NCBI GenBank assembly: GCA_001600355.1
Contig: BCJU01000001.1
Span: 889,178-953,177 of the forward strand
Origin: Meira nashicola
Lineage: Eukaryota; Basidiomycota; Exobasidiomycetes; Exobasidiales; Brachybasidiaceae
Length of the DNA: 64,000 nt
Reading direction: 5' to 3'
In this document: positions 27,711 through 38,001 of the stretch, piece after piece
How the letters are laid out: each line of letters opens with the position of its first letter
How positions within the stretch are numbered: position 1 is the stretch's first letter
The notes under the pieces: model-generated
Databases searched by the model: none
What the model was told of the DNA's origin: nothing
Seen by the model: only the letters and a program-made list of their open reading frames with translations
Position numbers and translations under genes: made by a program

Positions 27711-28349
27711 CTACTGAGATTGCCAAGATGAAAGAGCTAAAGATCTCTTAGCAAACCAACTTTTGTCCCCATGACGATGCTTTTTTCCTTCATCTTTATC
27801 GCCATGATGATGATGCCAACCTGGCGGTCCTCCTTTAGAAGGAGGATGAGGATGTGTTGGACGATCGATATGATTTCCATCCAAACCAACGTAAATGCTA
27901 ACGATGCACATATACAAAATCACAGCCCAAAAGAAAGCAGTGCAAAATCTTCTTCCGGCACGAGGACCACGTCTTGATTGTGAAGCGGGAGAAGGTAAAT
28001 TTGGTTCGCCCGATTGATTTAAGGATGTTGAGCCAATTGGAATTCTTAACGTTCCATCAGGTTGATAAGGTGATTGACCGTATCCTTCACGTTCTGTTCC
28101 TAAACTTGGGAATGGATATAGTCTTTGTGAATCATTAACAGAAGATGTATTTGCTTGATTTGAAGGTATTGCTGGAGGAGCGCCTTTTGCTATACTATTG
28201 TATTGTAAGCCTGAGTTACTTGGTTGTGGAGGTCTTGAACTTGTTGCCTCTTCGTATGATGGAACTTGTTCAACAGTACCATCATGACTTGCACTAGATT
28301 CACTTGATGAAGTCACGCTTGACTTTGTCGTCGAATTAACAACGGCCAT
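27711..28349 (-). CDS. Single-pass membrane protein with His-rich C-terminus, unknown function
   Basis: The product is 212 residues, single exon from the ATG at 28349. About 130 residues of Ser/Thr/Pro/Asn-rich, probably disordered N-terminus precede a basic stretch RRGPRAGRRF and one transmembrane helix (about 138-156, FFWAVILYMCIVSIYVGL). The last 50 residues are His/Pro/Gly/Lys-rich (PGWHHHHGDKDEGKKHRHGD). With the basic flank before the helix, the positive-inside rule predicts a cytosolic N-terminus and an exposed or luminal His-rich tail, which could bind metal ions. A PSYEEA motif near residue 30 (PxY-like) could recruit a Rsp5/Nedd4 ligase. I do not recognise the family. Confidence 0.65.
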   Translation of the reverse strand: MAVVNSTTKSSVTSSSESSASHDGTVEQVPSYEEATSSRPPQPSNSGLQYNSIAKGAPPAIPSNQANTSSVNDSQRLYPFPSLGTEREGYGQSPYQPDGTLRIPIGSTSLNQSGEPNLPSPASQSRRGPRAGRRFCTAFFWAVILYMCIVSIYVGLDGNHIDRPTHPHPPSKGGPPGWHHHHGDKDEGKKHRHGDKSWFAKRSLALSSWQSQ

Positions 28350-28968
28350 GATAAAATTTTAAATCGGATAGGTAGTAGGATGGGTATTGAAAGGTAGCTT
28401 TGATTTGCCGCCACCCCTCCTCCATCTCAGCAGTTTTCATGCGGTGCTTTAATTCGGTATATATGCTGAGCAATAAGATTAAATAAGCACACGTTTCCTT
28501 AAAAAAGTTAAAGCGCGGCACAATAAGGGGATATGCTTAATTAAGGCTTTGGGCGGTCCATTAAGCAAACAGAAACAACACGTGACCTTTACCAGCAACA
28601 CGCAAACGCGTAAAGAGTAGCGCTTATGTAAACCGAATCTGGTCAAATAAAAAAAAAATAGGCTAACTACATTGAGAGTAAAAGTAAGCTATTAAACTCG
28701 ATCCGGCTTTTTCTTTCTTTTGATCGACAGATGTTGGTTTCAGAATGATGCAGGTGTACAGTGTGTTGTTCCTGAAAATCGAATCCGTTTAACCGGATTA
28801 TGTTCCTGATAAGATAAATTAAAATTGAAACAGAAGATGATAATGGATGGATGTAAAGTGTTGATTGGATTTTTGGTTGTTTCATCCTTTCTACCACCTC
28901 CTCCTTCAACCTTAAGTTATCACTCCATCAATCATTCAATCAAGGCAGGCCATTGATCATCATAACAA
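28350..28968. promoter_or_regulatory. Divergent promoter, membrane protein / lipase
   Basis: The 619 bp contain AACACGTGACC near 28577 (CACGTG E-box), ACGCGT near 28608, and an A9 run near 28650. No gene is seen. Confidence 0.4.
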
Positions 28969-30002
28969 ATGTTATCATTGTTTATCAGGACAACTTTTTC
29001 GGTTTGCTTGATTTGGTTAAGTCTTTGTCAAGTACAAGTATATGCAGCTCCTATTTCAACAAACAATAAAGCCCCTTCTCTATTGGCTAAAAGTGAATCG
29101 GATCAATATGCTTCTATAGCAACATTTGCAGCGGATGCGTGAGTATTTCGTTTAAGAGGAAATGCACATTTACTTATAAATACTAACTTGTTACTCTTTC
29201 TTTCTCCAGTTACTGTACAGGATTACAGGAAGGATCAAAAGTTGGAAAAGATGGAAAAGTGATTTGGAAAGCTGGAGATGGAATAAATTCACAAATGGTT
29301 TTCATTGCACAAAGTCCAAGTTTAGGAATTGTGATTGCACATCAAGGAACAAACAAATCTTCTGCTGCAAGTGTTGAAAATGATATTAGAATGAATCAAG
29401 TTTCAATGCATACATCCTTGACTAAAATTGAAAAAAAGGTAACGGGTGGTCAACAAGAGCAAAATGCTGAACCGATTTCTGTTGCTGATGGATTTCAAAA
29501 TGCATGGCTACAAACATCAGATGCTGTACTTTCACAAATTGAAAACATTTTAAAACAAAATCCAAATCAAACGATCACAATTACAGGTCATAGTTTAGGA
29601 GCAGCAATTTCACTCTTTGATGCATTAGCAATTCAAAATAAATTTAAAAATTCAACAACAAAAGTTGAAACAATTTTATTCGGTTCACCAAGAGTTGGAA
29701 ATCAACAATTCGCAAACCTTGTAGATGAAATTTTACCAAATCAAAAACATATAATTAATCAACGTGATCCTGTTCCACATCTTCCATTTCAATCTTTTGG
29801 CTTTCGACAAGCTTCAGGAGAAATTTGGATTCAATCATCCAGCAGCACACAACAATCAACAAACACATTATCTTGTCCAGGACAGGAAAATTCCGATTGT
29901 TCAAATACAATTCATTTTGGTCAATTTGATCTTGACGATCATGATGGACCATACTTTGGTGTTGAAATGCAATGTAGCGTACAACAACAACAGCAAAGAT
30001 GA
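28969..30002 (+). CDS. Secreted class-3 lipase (triacylglycerol/feruloyl esterase type) (2 exons)
   Basis: Exons are 28969-29138 and 29210-30002, giving 320 residues. The signal peptide is encoded in exon 1 (hydrophobic 2-20, likely cut near VYA). Splicing joins FAADA to YCTG, the typical Lipase_3 start. The alpha/beta-hydrolase core carries GIVIAHQGT (oxyanion region), the nucleophile elbow ITGHSLGAA with catalytic Ser near residue 183, FGSPRVGNQ, an Asp in NQRDPVPHLP, and a His in the IHFGQFDLDDHDGPYFG end. Asn/Gln content is high. The expected role is extracellular lipid or ester hydrolysis. It has no obvious partner gene nearby. Confidence 0.92.
29139..29209 (+). other. Intron in the lipase gene
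   Basis: This 71-nt phase-2 intron has donor GTGAGTATTT, a TACTAACTT branch point and acceptor TTTCTCCAG. It separates the signal-peptide exon from the catalytic exon. Confidence 0.85.
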
Positions 30003-32458
30003 ATGTATGCGTCACTTTTACTGTATTTTTATTATTCATCCGTCTTACTGTATCATACTTTCTACCTTGAATCTTTAATTGACGAGATTTACGCTTTTCT
30101 AGTGTAAAAGATGTGTATAAATTGTCGGAGATCTAGAAATAATATTCCATCTTTCAGGTGAAATCAAGAATAATGTTTAAGCTACTTGCCGAAAGAGGAT
30201 AAATTAATTTCTGCCATCACACTATGCGAGCACATACATAGTCTTGATAAAATGGATCCAGATTATTCATTCAATCTATTCATTTATTATTCGGGTCTGC
30301 GGGTCTGCGTGAATGCATGCATACACATTTATGTACATATGTAGACTATTTCCTACGGTTAGACCTTGGAGTCCAAGCACGATGGCACACACACGCGCGA
30401 GCCTAACGAGCAATCCAAAAATGAGCCGGCAGGCAAGCGGAATAAAAAAAGAAAGGTTAGATTACACTTCCAAATTGAAACGCTTGCAGATTCTTAGTTC
30501 CATTCTTTGGGTCGATTTAGTCTATATATGTGCCTAACTATAAAAAGCTTAACCCAAAAAGTGCAGTGCAGCGCGCAAACAAGGCGGAATGCCGGACGGA
30601 CAAATTTAAACTTAGCGCAGCGTAGTGCATATTACAACCAATTTAATTAATCGAGCATCTCTTTTAGAGCGTTTTTCTCTAATTCTAAGTTATGCAATGC
30701 ATGCAATGATTGATGAAGAAGATAAGAATTCATATGCAGGCTAAAATAAATCAAAAGGAACAAGAAAATAACTTCTTCCGCATACCATCAAAAGATCTCC
30801 GATGCAGCATGATTATCCTTAGGCTCCCCACTTAATATGTATGTATGCAGGTGTCAATCACATCAACGGCAAAGCGGTCAAAATACATACCAAATCCATC
30901 TATCTACATATGTATGTATGTATATGTATGTTCTAATATAAGAAACGTTGGATAGTCTAGTCTGATATCATGCATCTGTATGAATATGAGCTTATTTTCT
31001 TTTCGTCAAAAAACGTAGAGTTTCCTGTCGAAGTTGCATAACAAACATGATTATTGATATGGACATAGAATCAAATAAGATTTTGCCCCTGATTCACATT
31101 TGCATCTATGTATGTGTGTATCTTTACCAAATATTTTCCTCCTCCTCATTATCACCATCATCACAACTTAATCTCATTTTGATCACTGATCACACGACTT
31201 GCTCGAAACCCTTTCGCAAGGCCAAGCCAAATATTCCAGTGAGTATTGCCGTGTAAGCCTATATTACAGTACAGTACCATAGCCACAGTTCTATCGTTCC
31301 AGCCACGTTTGGCGCCAACGCGGGCGGCGTGCCAACCCCTAGCATAAGGCAGGCTGATTGTTTCACCTGTGTTAAGAGGGCATGAGACGGCTGTGCGACG
31401 CGTGTAAAAAGAACGCGCGCAATTTTCGTGTTGGTTCACTCAAAGCTCAAAATTAAAGCTCGTTTTGCCAAAAAAAAAAAATAATGGTCGGTCATCTTTT
31501 GATCTTCATTGCATGTAGTAAAGATGTTTGTCTTTGTGGGAAATCGATAACTGACCCTTCTTAATGCATTATTGTTTTAGATCGGGACGTAATTTATTCT
31601 TGGTATTTCATTCTTTTTGCCGCCGGCAAATTGGGGAATGCAGATCTGCCATTCTTAAGGGACTGCTTGGCAAGAACGGCGCATGCAAAGAGGGAGATAA
31701 TCTGGTTCAGTGAGACTTTCCTATTGCATCAAAAAATCGGTTATCCTTTATTTTCCGGGTCACCTGCATTCTCAGTGATCAGGGTGTACTATTCTAAGAT
31801 CATAATACGTGATCCTTTTTTAACAACTCGTAAGTAATCATTCACACATTTTCTCGTCAACGAAATGAGAATCATTTCTCACTTTGTTTCAATAACATTC
31901 ATATACAGTTAATCGTCACCGCTCCGTGTACTAATCCAAACAAAAGCGGAGTAAAAGGCAAGCCTTGGCATTCATTCGGCAATTTTTAGTTGGCACGTCA
32001 ACTCATTTTTTCGCGTTCGATATTTCATTTATTCATTTTTATTCGGTACCGTTCTTTCGAAGAACAAAAGCGGCGACTTTTTTATACCATCATCCTTTAA
32101 TCCACCACGCCTTACCTAAAATATTCGTTCAAAAGGGGTTTCATCATTAATCCAATATCCATTCTTCGGTTCTCCTTTTCTTTCGTTTCTTTTATGCGTC
32201 ATACCCTCTTTTTCGAATACATCATCGAGGTACAAAGGGGCGCTTTCTATAAAAACTGCATCATCCTTTCCTCGTTTCCCGCCCCATTCAAACATCCTTA
32301 CGACTTGAATTAAATACGCCTTTAAACAGTGCCCCTATCGGCGTTTATGCACCATTTTTACCCTGATTTTCAATGGCAATTCGGACAAGGAATAATTTTA
32401 TAGGTCATTCACATTCCATTGATGCAAGATAGAAAAGCATTCATTCAAGTGTTTGACA
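30003..32458. other. Gene-free region 1 (2.5 kb) upstream of the LIM gene
   Basis: No open frame here has a good start plus domain content. It holds TACATATGTA at 30334-30343 and 30905-30914, (TGTA)n tracts at about 30836-30846 and 30910-30930, and a possible mini-intron 31829-31911 (GTAAGT to ATACAG) that may lie in the 5' UTR of the LIM gene. Another donor-like GTGAGT follows 31241. A long leader or a non-coding transcript is possible but unproven. Confidence 0.45.
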
Positions 32459-35011
32459 ATGGCTTATCAAGACCATCATCAATCTTATACAGAAAATAAT
32501 TATAATAATCATCATAATCACGGATCGACCATGTTTGAACCGTCATATCAACACGTACATAGCCCGTACGATTACGGCTATGCAGCTCATCAAGCAGTAG
32601 ATGTAGGGGAAGAGGACGAAGGGCCAGGTATGGCAGGAGTTGGAGCAAGAAGATTAGCACAACGTATGGCCGCACAAAAAGCACAGCAGCAAAGAAGATG
32701 GCAAGCAGAACAGGATAATTTACTTGCCGAACAACAACGTATGCAAAGAGAATACGAAGAATCAATAAGAGCATCCGAATATCAACAACAAAATCAGCAT
32801 GAACATGTCCCAACTGATTATGGTCATCAATATCATGACGAGTCTCCTGAAAGTAGATCTCAATGGCAAGATCATAATCAACAGTTTGATAATCAAACGC
32901 ACATGCAACAAGGTCCTTCAGATAGACGGTTGCAAAATGAACAAAATGAAATGCAAAGGAGTGGAGGATCGAGAAATGCAAACATTCCTTCCCGGAGTTA
33001 CACTTCCGATGGATATGCGACTCAACCGAAGGAGCACAAGACGTCCAGGAGACAAAACACAGATTCACAAAGTACGGCAAGACAGCAAGATTACAGAAAA
33101 CAAGAAGAACCTAATCAAATGGTATCTGACGGATTTGGTGGGTTGATGTTACAGGTTCCTGAGACAAAAGGGGTTATGCAACAACGAGCATCAACTGCCA
33201 CTAATGCAAGAGCGACTGTTTACGATGATGATTACGAGGAACCAGAACATATTCGTTCAACAGATGATACCGCTTTCAGACGTCAATCAAATGTAGTCGA
33301 TTCACCTGCAAGTTTATCGGTACCTTTGAGTGGTGATGCAAATGGGATGGTGGTCCGTCAAACAATTTTAGAACCACTTCCTCAAGCTACTTGTGCCGAT
33401 TGTGGTGATCAATTACCGTTTGAAGAATTAGTGCAACATGAATGCGTCAGGAATGCTTGTCGGTCACCACTCTTACAAAGAGGAGCAGATTCAATTTCTA
33501 GCCGAACATGTTCACCAATGCCGGATCAAAGTACACCTCTTACCACCTCAAATCTTTCAACCAGATCTCCATTCTTTGATCGATACGAAAGAGCAAGTGA
33601 AGAAGGTGGAAATCGTAACTTTTTATCGCCAGCCTTGACGGCTACAAGTGTTAGCGTGTCTTCTTCTCCACTTTTGAACACAAAAAAGTTACCTTCAAAT
33701 GCAAATTATTCACCAAGATCGAATTTGTCTCCCTTGGTTGGCTCTGATGGTACTTTGAGTGCAGAAGATGAAGAGGAAATTCGACAAAGATCAGAACGCA
33801 AAAAGCAAATTGAAGCGCAAAGGGCGGCAAAGAAGCAAGCGTTGTTGGATCAAGCAGCGAAAAGAGAAGCAAGAACGAAAAATGTTTCACCGATTGAACA
33901 ATTTGCGCAGAATCGATCACATCGACGTGGTGCAGATTCAGAATCATCCACAGTCTCGACAAGAAGCACAAAATCTTCAGCTTCTTCTTTATTCGTAAAA
34001 CAAATACCTGAAACCTTGACGCCAAGCTCCAGCAATGAGATGGTGAGCAGTACGGCTAATATGGCCCATCGTAAATTTAATTCACCCACAAAGAAGAAGA
34101 TCAATTTGGACGATATCGAAGGATTGATGAACGATATTAACAATGAATCTTCTCCCGTATCAAAATCAAAGAAGAGAGGTGTCAAAGAGAAAGGTACTTG
34201 TCAACATGATGATCACCACCATTCCGAACGTGTTCCACATCACGTAAGAAGACCTTCTGAAACTTCATTGAAGCAAAGAAATCGAACGGTTACAAAAGCA
34301 GCTGAGATTATTCTTAAAGGACAAGATGTAATTCCTTCTTCAAAGAATGCTCGACCGATGGTTTCGCGAACGAGAACAACAGATACAAGAGAGCATAAAC
34401 TTTGTAGTGTTTGTTTATCCACCTTTAAGAAAGGTCAACCGATCGTCGAACGTGATGGAAAGATGTTCTGCGTAGATGATTATGCAGAATTATATCTGGA
34501 GAAATGCAGGAAATGCAAGCAAGCTATTCGCACAGTTGGCGTTCGCAGTAAAGATGGAGCTTTGACAGGACTTTTTCACCGTGAATGTTTTTCATGTTTA
34601 CAGTGCGATGCCACTTTTGATGATGGTACATTTTATGTTTTCGAAAATGCAGCATATTGTTCGCAACATTATCATATGTTAAACGGTACAATTTGTCAAG
34701 GTTGCAATTCAGGCATTGAAGGTCAATGTCGTCAATTGACCGAGACAGGTGAAAGATTTCATCAACATTGTTTCACTTGTCAGTTTGATAATGGAAAAGA
34801 ATTCTGTAAAGATCTTTTACATGATTATTTCGTTTATGACGGAAGAAGGTTATGCGAATGGCATTTCGAAAAAGTCCTTCGTTCTGTTAAACGAAGAGAA
34901 AGGAGAGGTAAAAAGGAAGAACAATCAGATGCAACTTCAGCTGCCGAAATTCGAGCAGCCCGTCGAACGACGATGTTACACACAGTTGCAGCCAAGAAAG
35001 GAAGAGCTTGA
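32459..35011 (+). CDS. LIM-domain protein (paxillin/PXL1-like architecture)
   Basis: The product is 850 residues from the ATG at 32459, single exon. The first 600 residues are Gln/Ser/Asn-rich and largely disordered, with a coiled, Lys/Arg/Ala-rich stretch (about 435-470) and a small CADCGDQL...HEC cysteine cluster near 308. The C-terminus has LIM modules: a partial one (LCSVC...CVDDY, about 645-670), a full one starting CRKCKQ with HRECFSCLQC, and another starting CQGCNS with HQHCFTC and ending CEWH (to about 810). No RhoGAP domain is present, so it is not Lrg1/Rga; paxillin-like Pxl1 fits the architecture but the disordered part is not alignable. Likely role: a scaffold at actin or polarity sites. 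Confidence 0.82.
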   Translation: MAYQDHHQSYTENNYNNHHNHGSTMFEPSYQHVHSPYDYGYAAHQAVDVGEEDEGPGMAGVGARRLAQRMAAQKAQQQRRWQAEQDNLLAEQQRMQREYEESIRASEYQQQNQHEHVPTDYGHQYHDESPESRSQWQDHNQQFDNQTHMQQGPSDRRLQNEQNEMQRSGGSRNANIPSRSYTSDGYATQPKEHKTSRRQNTDSQSTARQQDYRKQEEPNQMVSDGFGGLMLQVPETKGVMQQRASTATNARATVYDDDYEEPEHIRSTDDTAFRRQSNVVDSPASLSVPLSGDANGMVVRQTILEPLPQATCADCGDQLPFEELVQHECVRNACRSPLLQRGADSISSRTCSPMPDQSTPLTTSNLSTRSPFFDRYERASEEGGNRNFLSPALTATSVSVSSSPLLNTKKLPSNANYSPRSNLSPLVGSDGTLSAEDEEEIRQRSERKKQIEAQRAAKKQALLDQAAKREARTKNVSPIEQFAQNRSHRRGADSESSTVSTRSTKSSASSLFVKQIPETLTPSSSNEMVSSTANMAHRKFNSPTKKKINLDDIEGLMNDINNESSPVSKSKKRGVKEKGTCQHDDHHHSERVPHHVRRPSETSLKQRNRTVTKAAEIILKGQDVIPSSKNARPMVSRTRTTDTREHKLCSVCLSTFKKGQPIVERDGKMFCVDDYAELYLEKCRKCKQAIRTVGVRSKDGALTGLFHRECFSCLQCDATFDDGTFYVFENAAYCSQHYHMLNGTICQGCNSGIEGQCRQLTETGERFHQHCFTCQFDNGKEFCKDLLHDYFVYDGRRLCEWHFEKVLRSVKRRERRGKKEEQSDATSAAEIRAARRTTMLHTVAAKKGRA

Positions 35012-35271
35012 TCATGGGAAATTTTTGTACTTTTATTATACCCATTTTATATACCCAATCAATCTTTTGATCAATTATATCTTAAGAAATTCGATTGATT
35101 GCCAAGATATGTACGTAAGTATTACAAAATGCAGCGGAAAGGAAACAGATAGATGCGCATAGGTATCAGTATAAGATTGAGACAAAATAAAGGATAATTT
35201 AGGTAACTCGGTAGGAGAATGACACTGAAATAATCATAAAAGCGAAGAAGATATAGTAAGTTTAAATGCAA
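35012..35271. terminator. Convergent 3' region, LIM / TCP11
   Basis: The 260-bp AT-rich spacer lies between two convergent stop codons. It has TTTTATTATA and several ATATCTTA-type runs, a likely site for both 3' ends. Confidence 0.4.
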
Positions 35272-38001
35272 TTATGCTTTTTGTTGTTCTTGCTCTTGCG
35301 GAGCTTGTTGAACTGCTTGTTCTTGTTCTGAAGACATGACAGATGAATCTACAAATACAACGGGATGTTGCTTTGTTGTGGATGCAAGTTGAGAATGTTG
35401 TCTTTGAGTTTGTGCTTTTCGTTGGTGATGTGAAGCGGCCATATGTTCATAGTGAGATCGATAAACTTGTAAGTGGAACGATTTGACTTTCTTGATCCTT
35501 TCTGCTAATAATTCCATCTCTGCCACAAATGGTTCCAAATCTCCAGCATCAGGAATCACACTTGCAATTGGCTCGCGTGGCGAAATGGGAGGAGGACAAA
35601 GTCGCACACGCTTTGCGGAAGGCAAACCATGTTCAATCGCAGATCGTTTGCGACTCAAACGTGAAGGTGTATGAGGTGATTCAAGAGGCGAAGGAATAGC
35701 AGTACCAGCAGGAGGTGTGACGGTCAATTTTGCTAACAAATTGCGAACACGAGTGCGACACAATTTGAACATTGGACTTGATGAATGGATATTCGTTTCT
35801 AACCACCTTGTCAAAAGATCAATCGTTGCTTGCGAAGGTGCCAATTCCTCAATAGAGACCTCTGCATCCGCATCCAAGATTTTGCCTTGCTTTTGCATCT
35901 GCTGTTTGCGTGCATCTACTTGCACTTGTATTGCTCGTGCTGCAATTTGCAAAACAATATCACCAACTACCTTTCTCCATGAGGTTAACCTGCTATCTAA
36001 CACTCTACTTGCGACGCCACCAGGTGTGGGAGGAACGATAGTCGTATTTGTGCTTGCTGTGGTACGATCTTGTGCTGATCTTTCTACCTCGGCTTCTCGT
36101 AATAATGTCCAAATCTCACCCTTGATACTACCTTGTTGAGCATATGCCAATGCACTTAGAGCTGAAGCGCTTGGCTTACAAGATTCGTCATCAAATGGTA
36201 ATTTGGTCGAAGCAAGATTTTGAGGCGAGCATGCCAATTGACGATAGAGTAGCAATAACATACTAACGACTGTAATATCTGTAACCTCTCCATGGAATGT
36301 CAATAAGCGAAAGGCATCGAATTGAAACGATTCGGGGTAAGTCATCGAAGCAACAGCTTGGGCACCCATTGGATGTAAGGAAGAAAGCCGTGAAGGCGCA
36401 GAGAAATTACCAAAAGTAGCCTTTGGTGCGGAAGCGCTTGGCGGATCAAAAATTAAATCCAACACTCCTCCATCAAATGCTTTTGAGATACGTTCTGTCT
36501 TGCTGATCGAAGCATCGAGTTCTTCAGCATATTTTGACATTGCATCGGTGAACCATTTCACCGTCCTTTGAACGGAAAGTTTACCACGACAAACTTGATC
36601 ACGGAACCATCTGGATTCGAATTCGGCGGCTGTTTCCACCAAATAGATACGACTGGTGCTCAATTGGTGATTTGCCACGTCCAATTTCATCAACTCCAAG
36701 ATTTCAAAGCATTGTCGTAGACTTCTAGTCACATCGCCTTGATTGGTTACGGTCTCGATCATGTTGTCGATCAAAGAATCTCGCATAGGAGCACAATGTT
36801 GTTTTAAGATGGAACCAACTGTGGTGACTAGACCGGTTATATCCAAACCGCCATAGTACAGTTGTTGCATAATCAGGCCTGGATCGAGACATTGTACGAT
36901 AATTGCTTGTTCATCGCTAGCATGGGTGATTGGAGATGCAAAAAGCGAGGAATTTATGAATGCTGAAGATGGTGTCGATGGAGTTGCAGTAGATTTATTA
37001 CTTGGCTTCTGTGGCTGTGCTGTTTGAGGTTCATTTCGAAGACCTTTGCGATGCAGTAATAATGCATCTCGTTGACGATTAGCAAAAGAATTGCCATTAC
37101 TCATTGCAGGTGCAGATGCGATTGGATCATTTGTGAACGATCGACCTGAAGACGTTGGAAGGATAGATAAGCAGATACAGCGCAACTCTGCAATCAAGTT
37201 TGGTATACGCGCAAAGAAGCGCGGATCAGCAATAGGTTGCATTCCTAGACCGCTTCCACGACGACGACTAGATGCGCATACACATGGCAACTCCAAACCT
37301 CCGTAGAAAGAAGTGCAAGCACATCTGCTTTGTATTTCCCTTTGAACAGCACGCCAATACTTATTGCAAACGTCCCTCTTCCGTTTCCCTCTTTCCCCGT
37401 CAAAGTTTGGTCGAAATTGCAGATCTGCATCAAATACCAAATCGTGACGTAATTGTGGGTTTTTCAAAATCTCGTGAAGATCAAGTTCCTTTAGTGTTTG
37501 TGAATTGATAGGCGGAAAGACTGAAGGAGTGAAAACGGTTGGACTCTGATGAGGTACAGCTGGACTTGCGAGTGTGACTGGAGTTGCGCTGGCATAGTGT
37601 ACTTGCTCTGGTGATCCTGAGGGACCTGCAATATTGGAAGAGCCAGACGAAGATAAACCGCCTGCCATCAATGCATGATTAGGTTGAGATTGTTGAGTTG
37701 AAGCAATCTTCCACCCTCTTGCTGGATTCCAAGCTTGAGCCATTCTTGATGGAATTGCGATGCTATGTTGCGCATTGGAGGATAGGTCCAAGGAATACTT
37801 TGCCTTCATATTTGGCAGACTTTGTGACCTTCGCATACGTACAGGCTTGTTGGAAGGTACGATATGTCTTGTTGGCTGTTGAACAGCTGTTGACCATATC
37901 CTTGGCTTTTCATTGTTGGCTGTACTTCGCTTCCGTTTTGAAGCAGGAACAGGTTGCAGTTGAAATTCTGCTCCACGTTGTGATAATCCTTCACCACTCA
38001 T
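35272..38001 (-). CDS. SOK1: TCP11/SOK1-family protein
   Basis: The product is 909 residues, single exon from the ATG at 38001. The Ser/Pro/Gln-rich N-terminal 190 residues are probably disordered. The Tcp11 domain begins at DLQFRPNFDGERGKRKRD (about 195-212), a strong family signature, and runs in helices to about residue 740, including a FEILELMKLDVANHQL segment and a CRTRVRNLLAKL end. The C-terminus has a bipartite-like basic run, AKRVRLCPPP, and a Gln/Glu tail. In yeast SOK1 overexpression suppresses loss of cAMP-dependent kinase; animal TCP11 modulates cAMP signalling in sperm. Biochemical activity is unknown. A Ras GEF lies 20 kb away, but this is probably coincidence. Confidence 0.88.
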   Translation of the reverse strand: MSGEGLSQRGAEFQLQPVPASKRKRSTANNEKPRIWSTAVQQPTRHIVPSNKPVRMRRSQSLPNMKAKYSLDLSSNAQHSIAIPSRMAQAWNPARGWKIASTQQSQPNHALMAGGLSSSGSSNIAGPSGSPEQVHYASATPVTLASPAVPHQSPTVFTPSVFPPINSQTLKELDLHEILKNPQLRHDLVFDADLQFRPNFDGERGKRKRDVCNKYWRAVQREIQSRCACTSFYGGLELPCVCASSRRRGSGLGMQPIADPRFFARIPNLIAELRCICLSILPTSSGRSFTNDPIASAPAMSNGNSFANRQRDALLLHRKGLRNEPQTAQPQKPSNKSTATPSTPSSAFINSSLFASPITHASDEQAIIVQCLDPGLIMQQLYYGGLDITGLVTTVGSILKQHCAPMRDSLIDNMIETVTNQGDVTRSLRQCFEILELMKLDVANHQLSTSRIYLVETAAEFESRWFRDQVCRGKLSVQRTVKWFTDAMSKYAEELDASISKTERISKAFDGGVLDLIFDPPSASAPKATFGNFSAPSRLSSLHPMGAQAVASMTYPESFQFDAFRLLTFHGEVTDITVVSMLLLLYRQLACSPQNLASTKLPFDDESCKPSASALSALAYAQQGSIKGEIWTLLREAEVERSAQDRTTASTNTTIVPPTPGGVASRVLDSRLTSWRKVVGDIVLQIAARAIQVQVDARKQQMQKQGKILDADAEVSIEELAPSQATIDLLTRWLETNIHSSSPMFKLCRTRVRNLLAKLTVTPPAGTAIPSPLESPHTPSRLSRKRSAIEHGLPSAKRVRLCPPPISPREPIASVIPDAGDLEPFVAEMELLAERIKKVKSFHLQVYRSHYEHMAASHHQRKAQTQRQHSQLASTTKQHPVVFVDSSVMSSEQEQAVQQAPQEQEQQKA

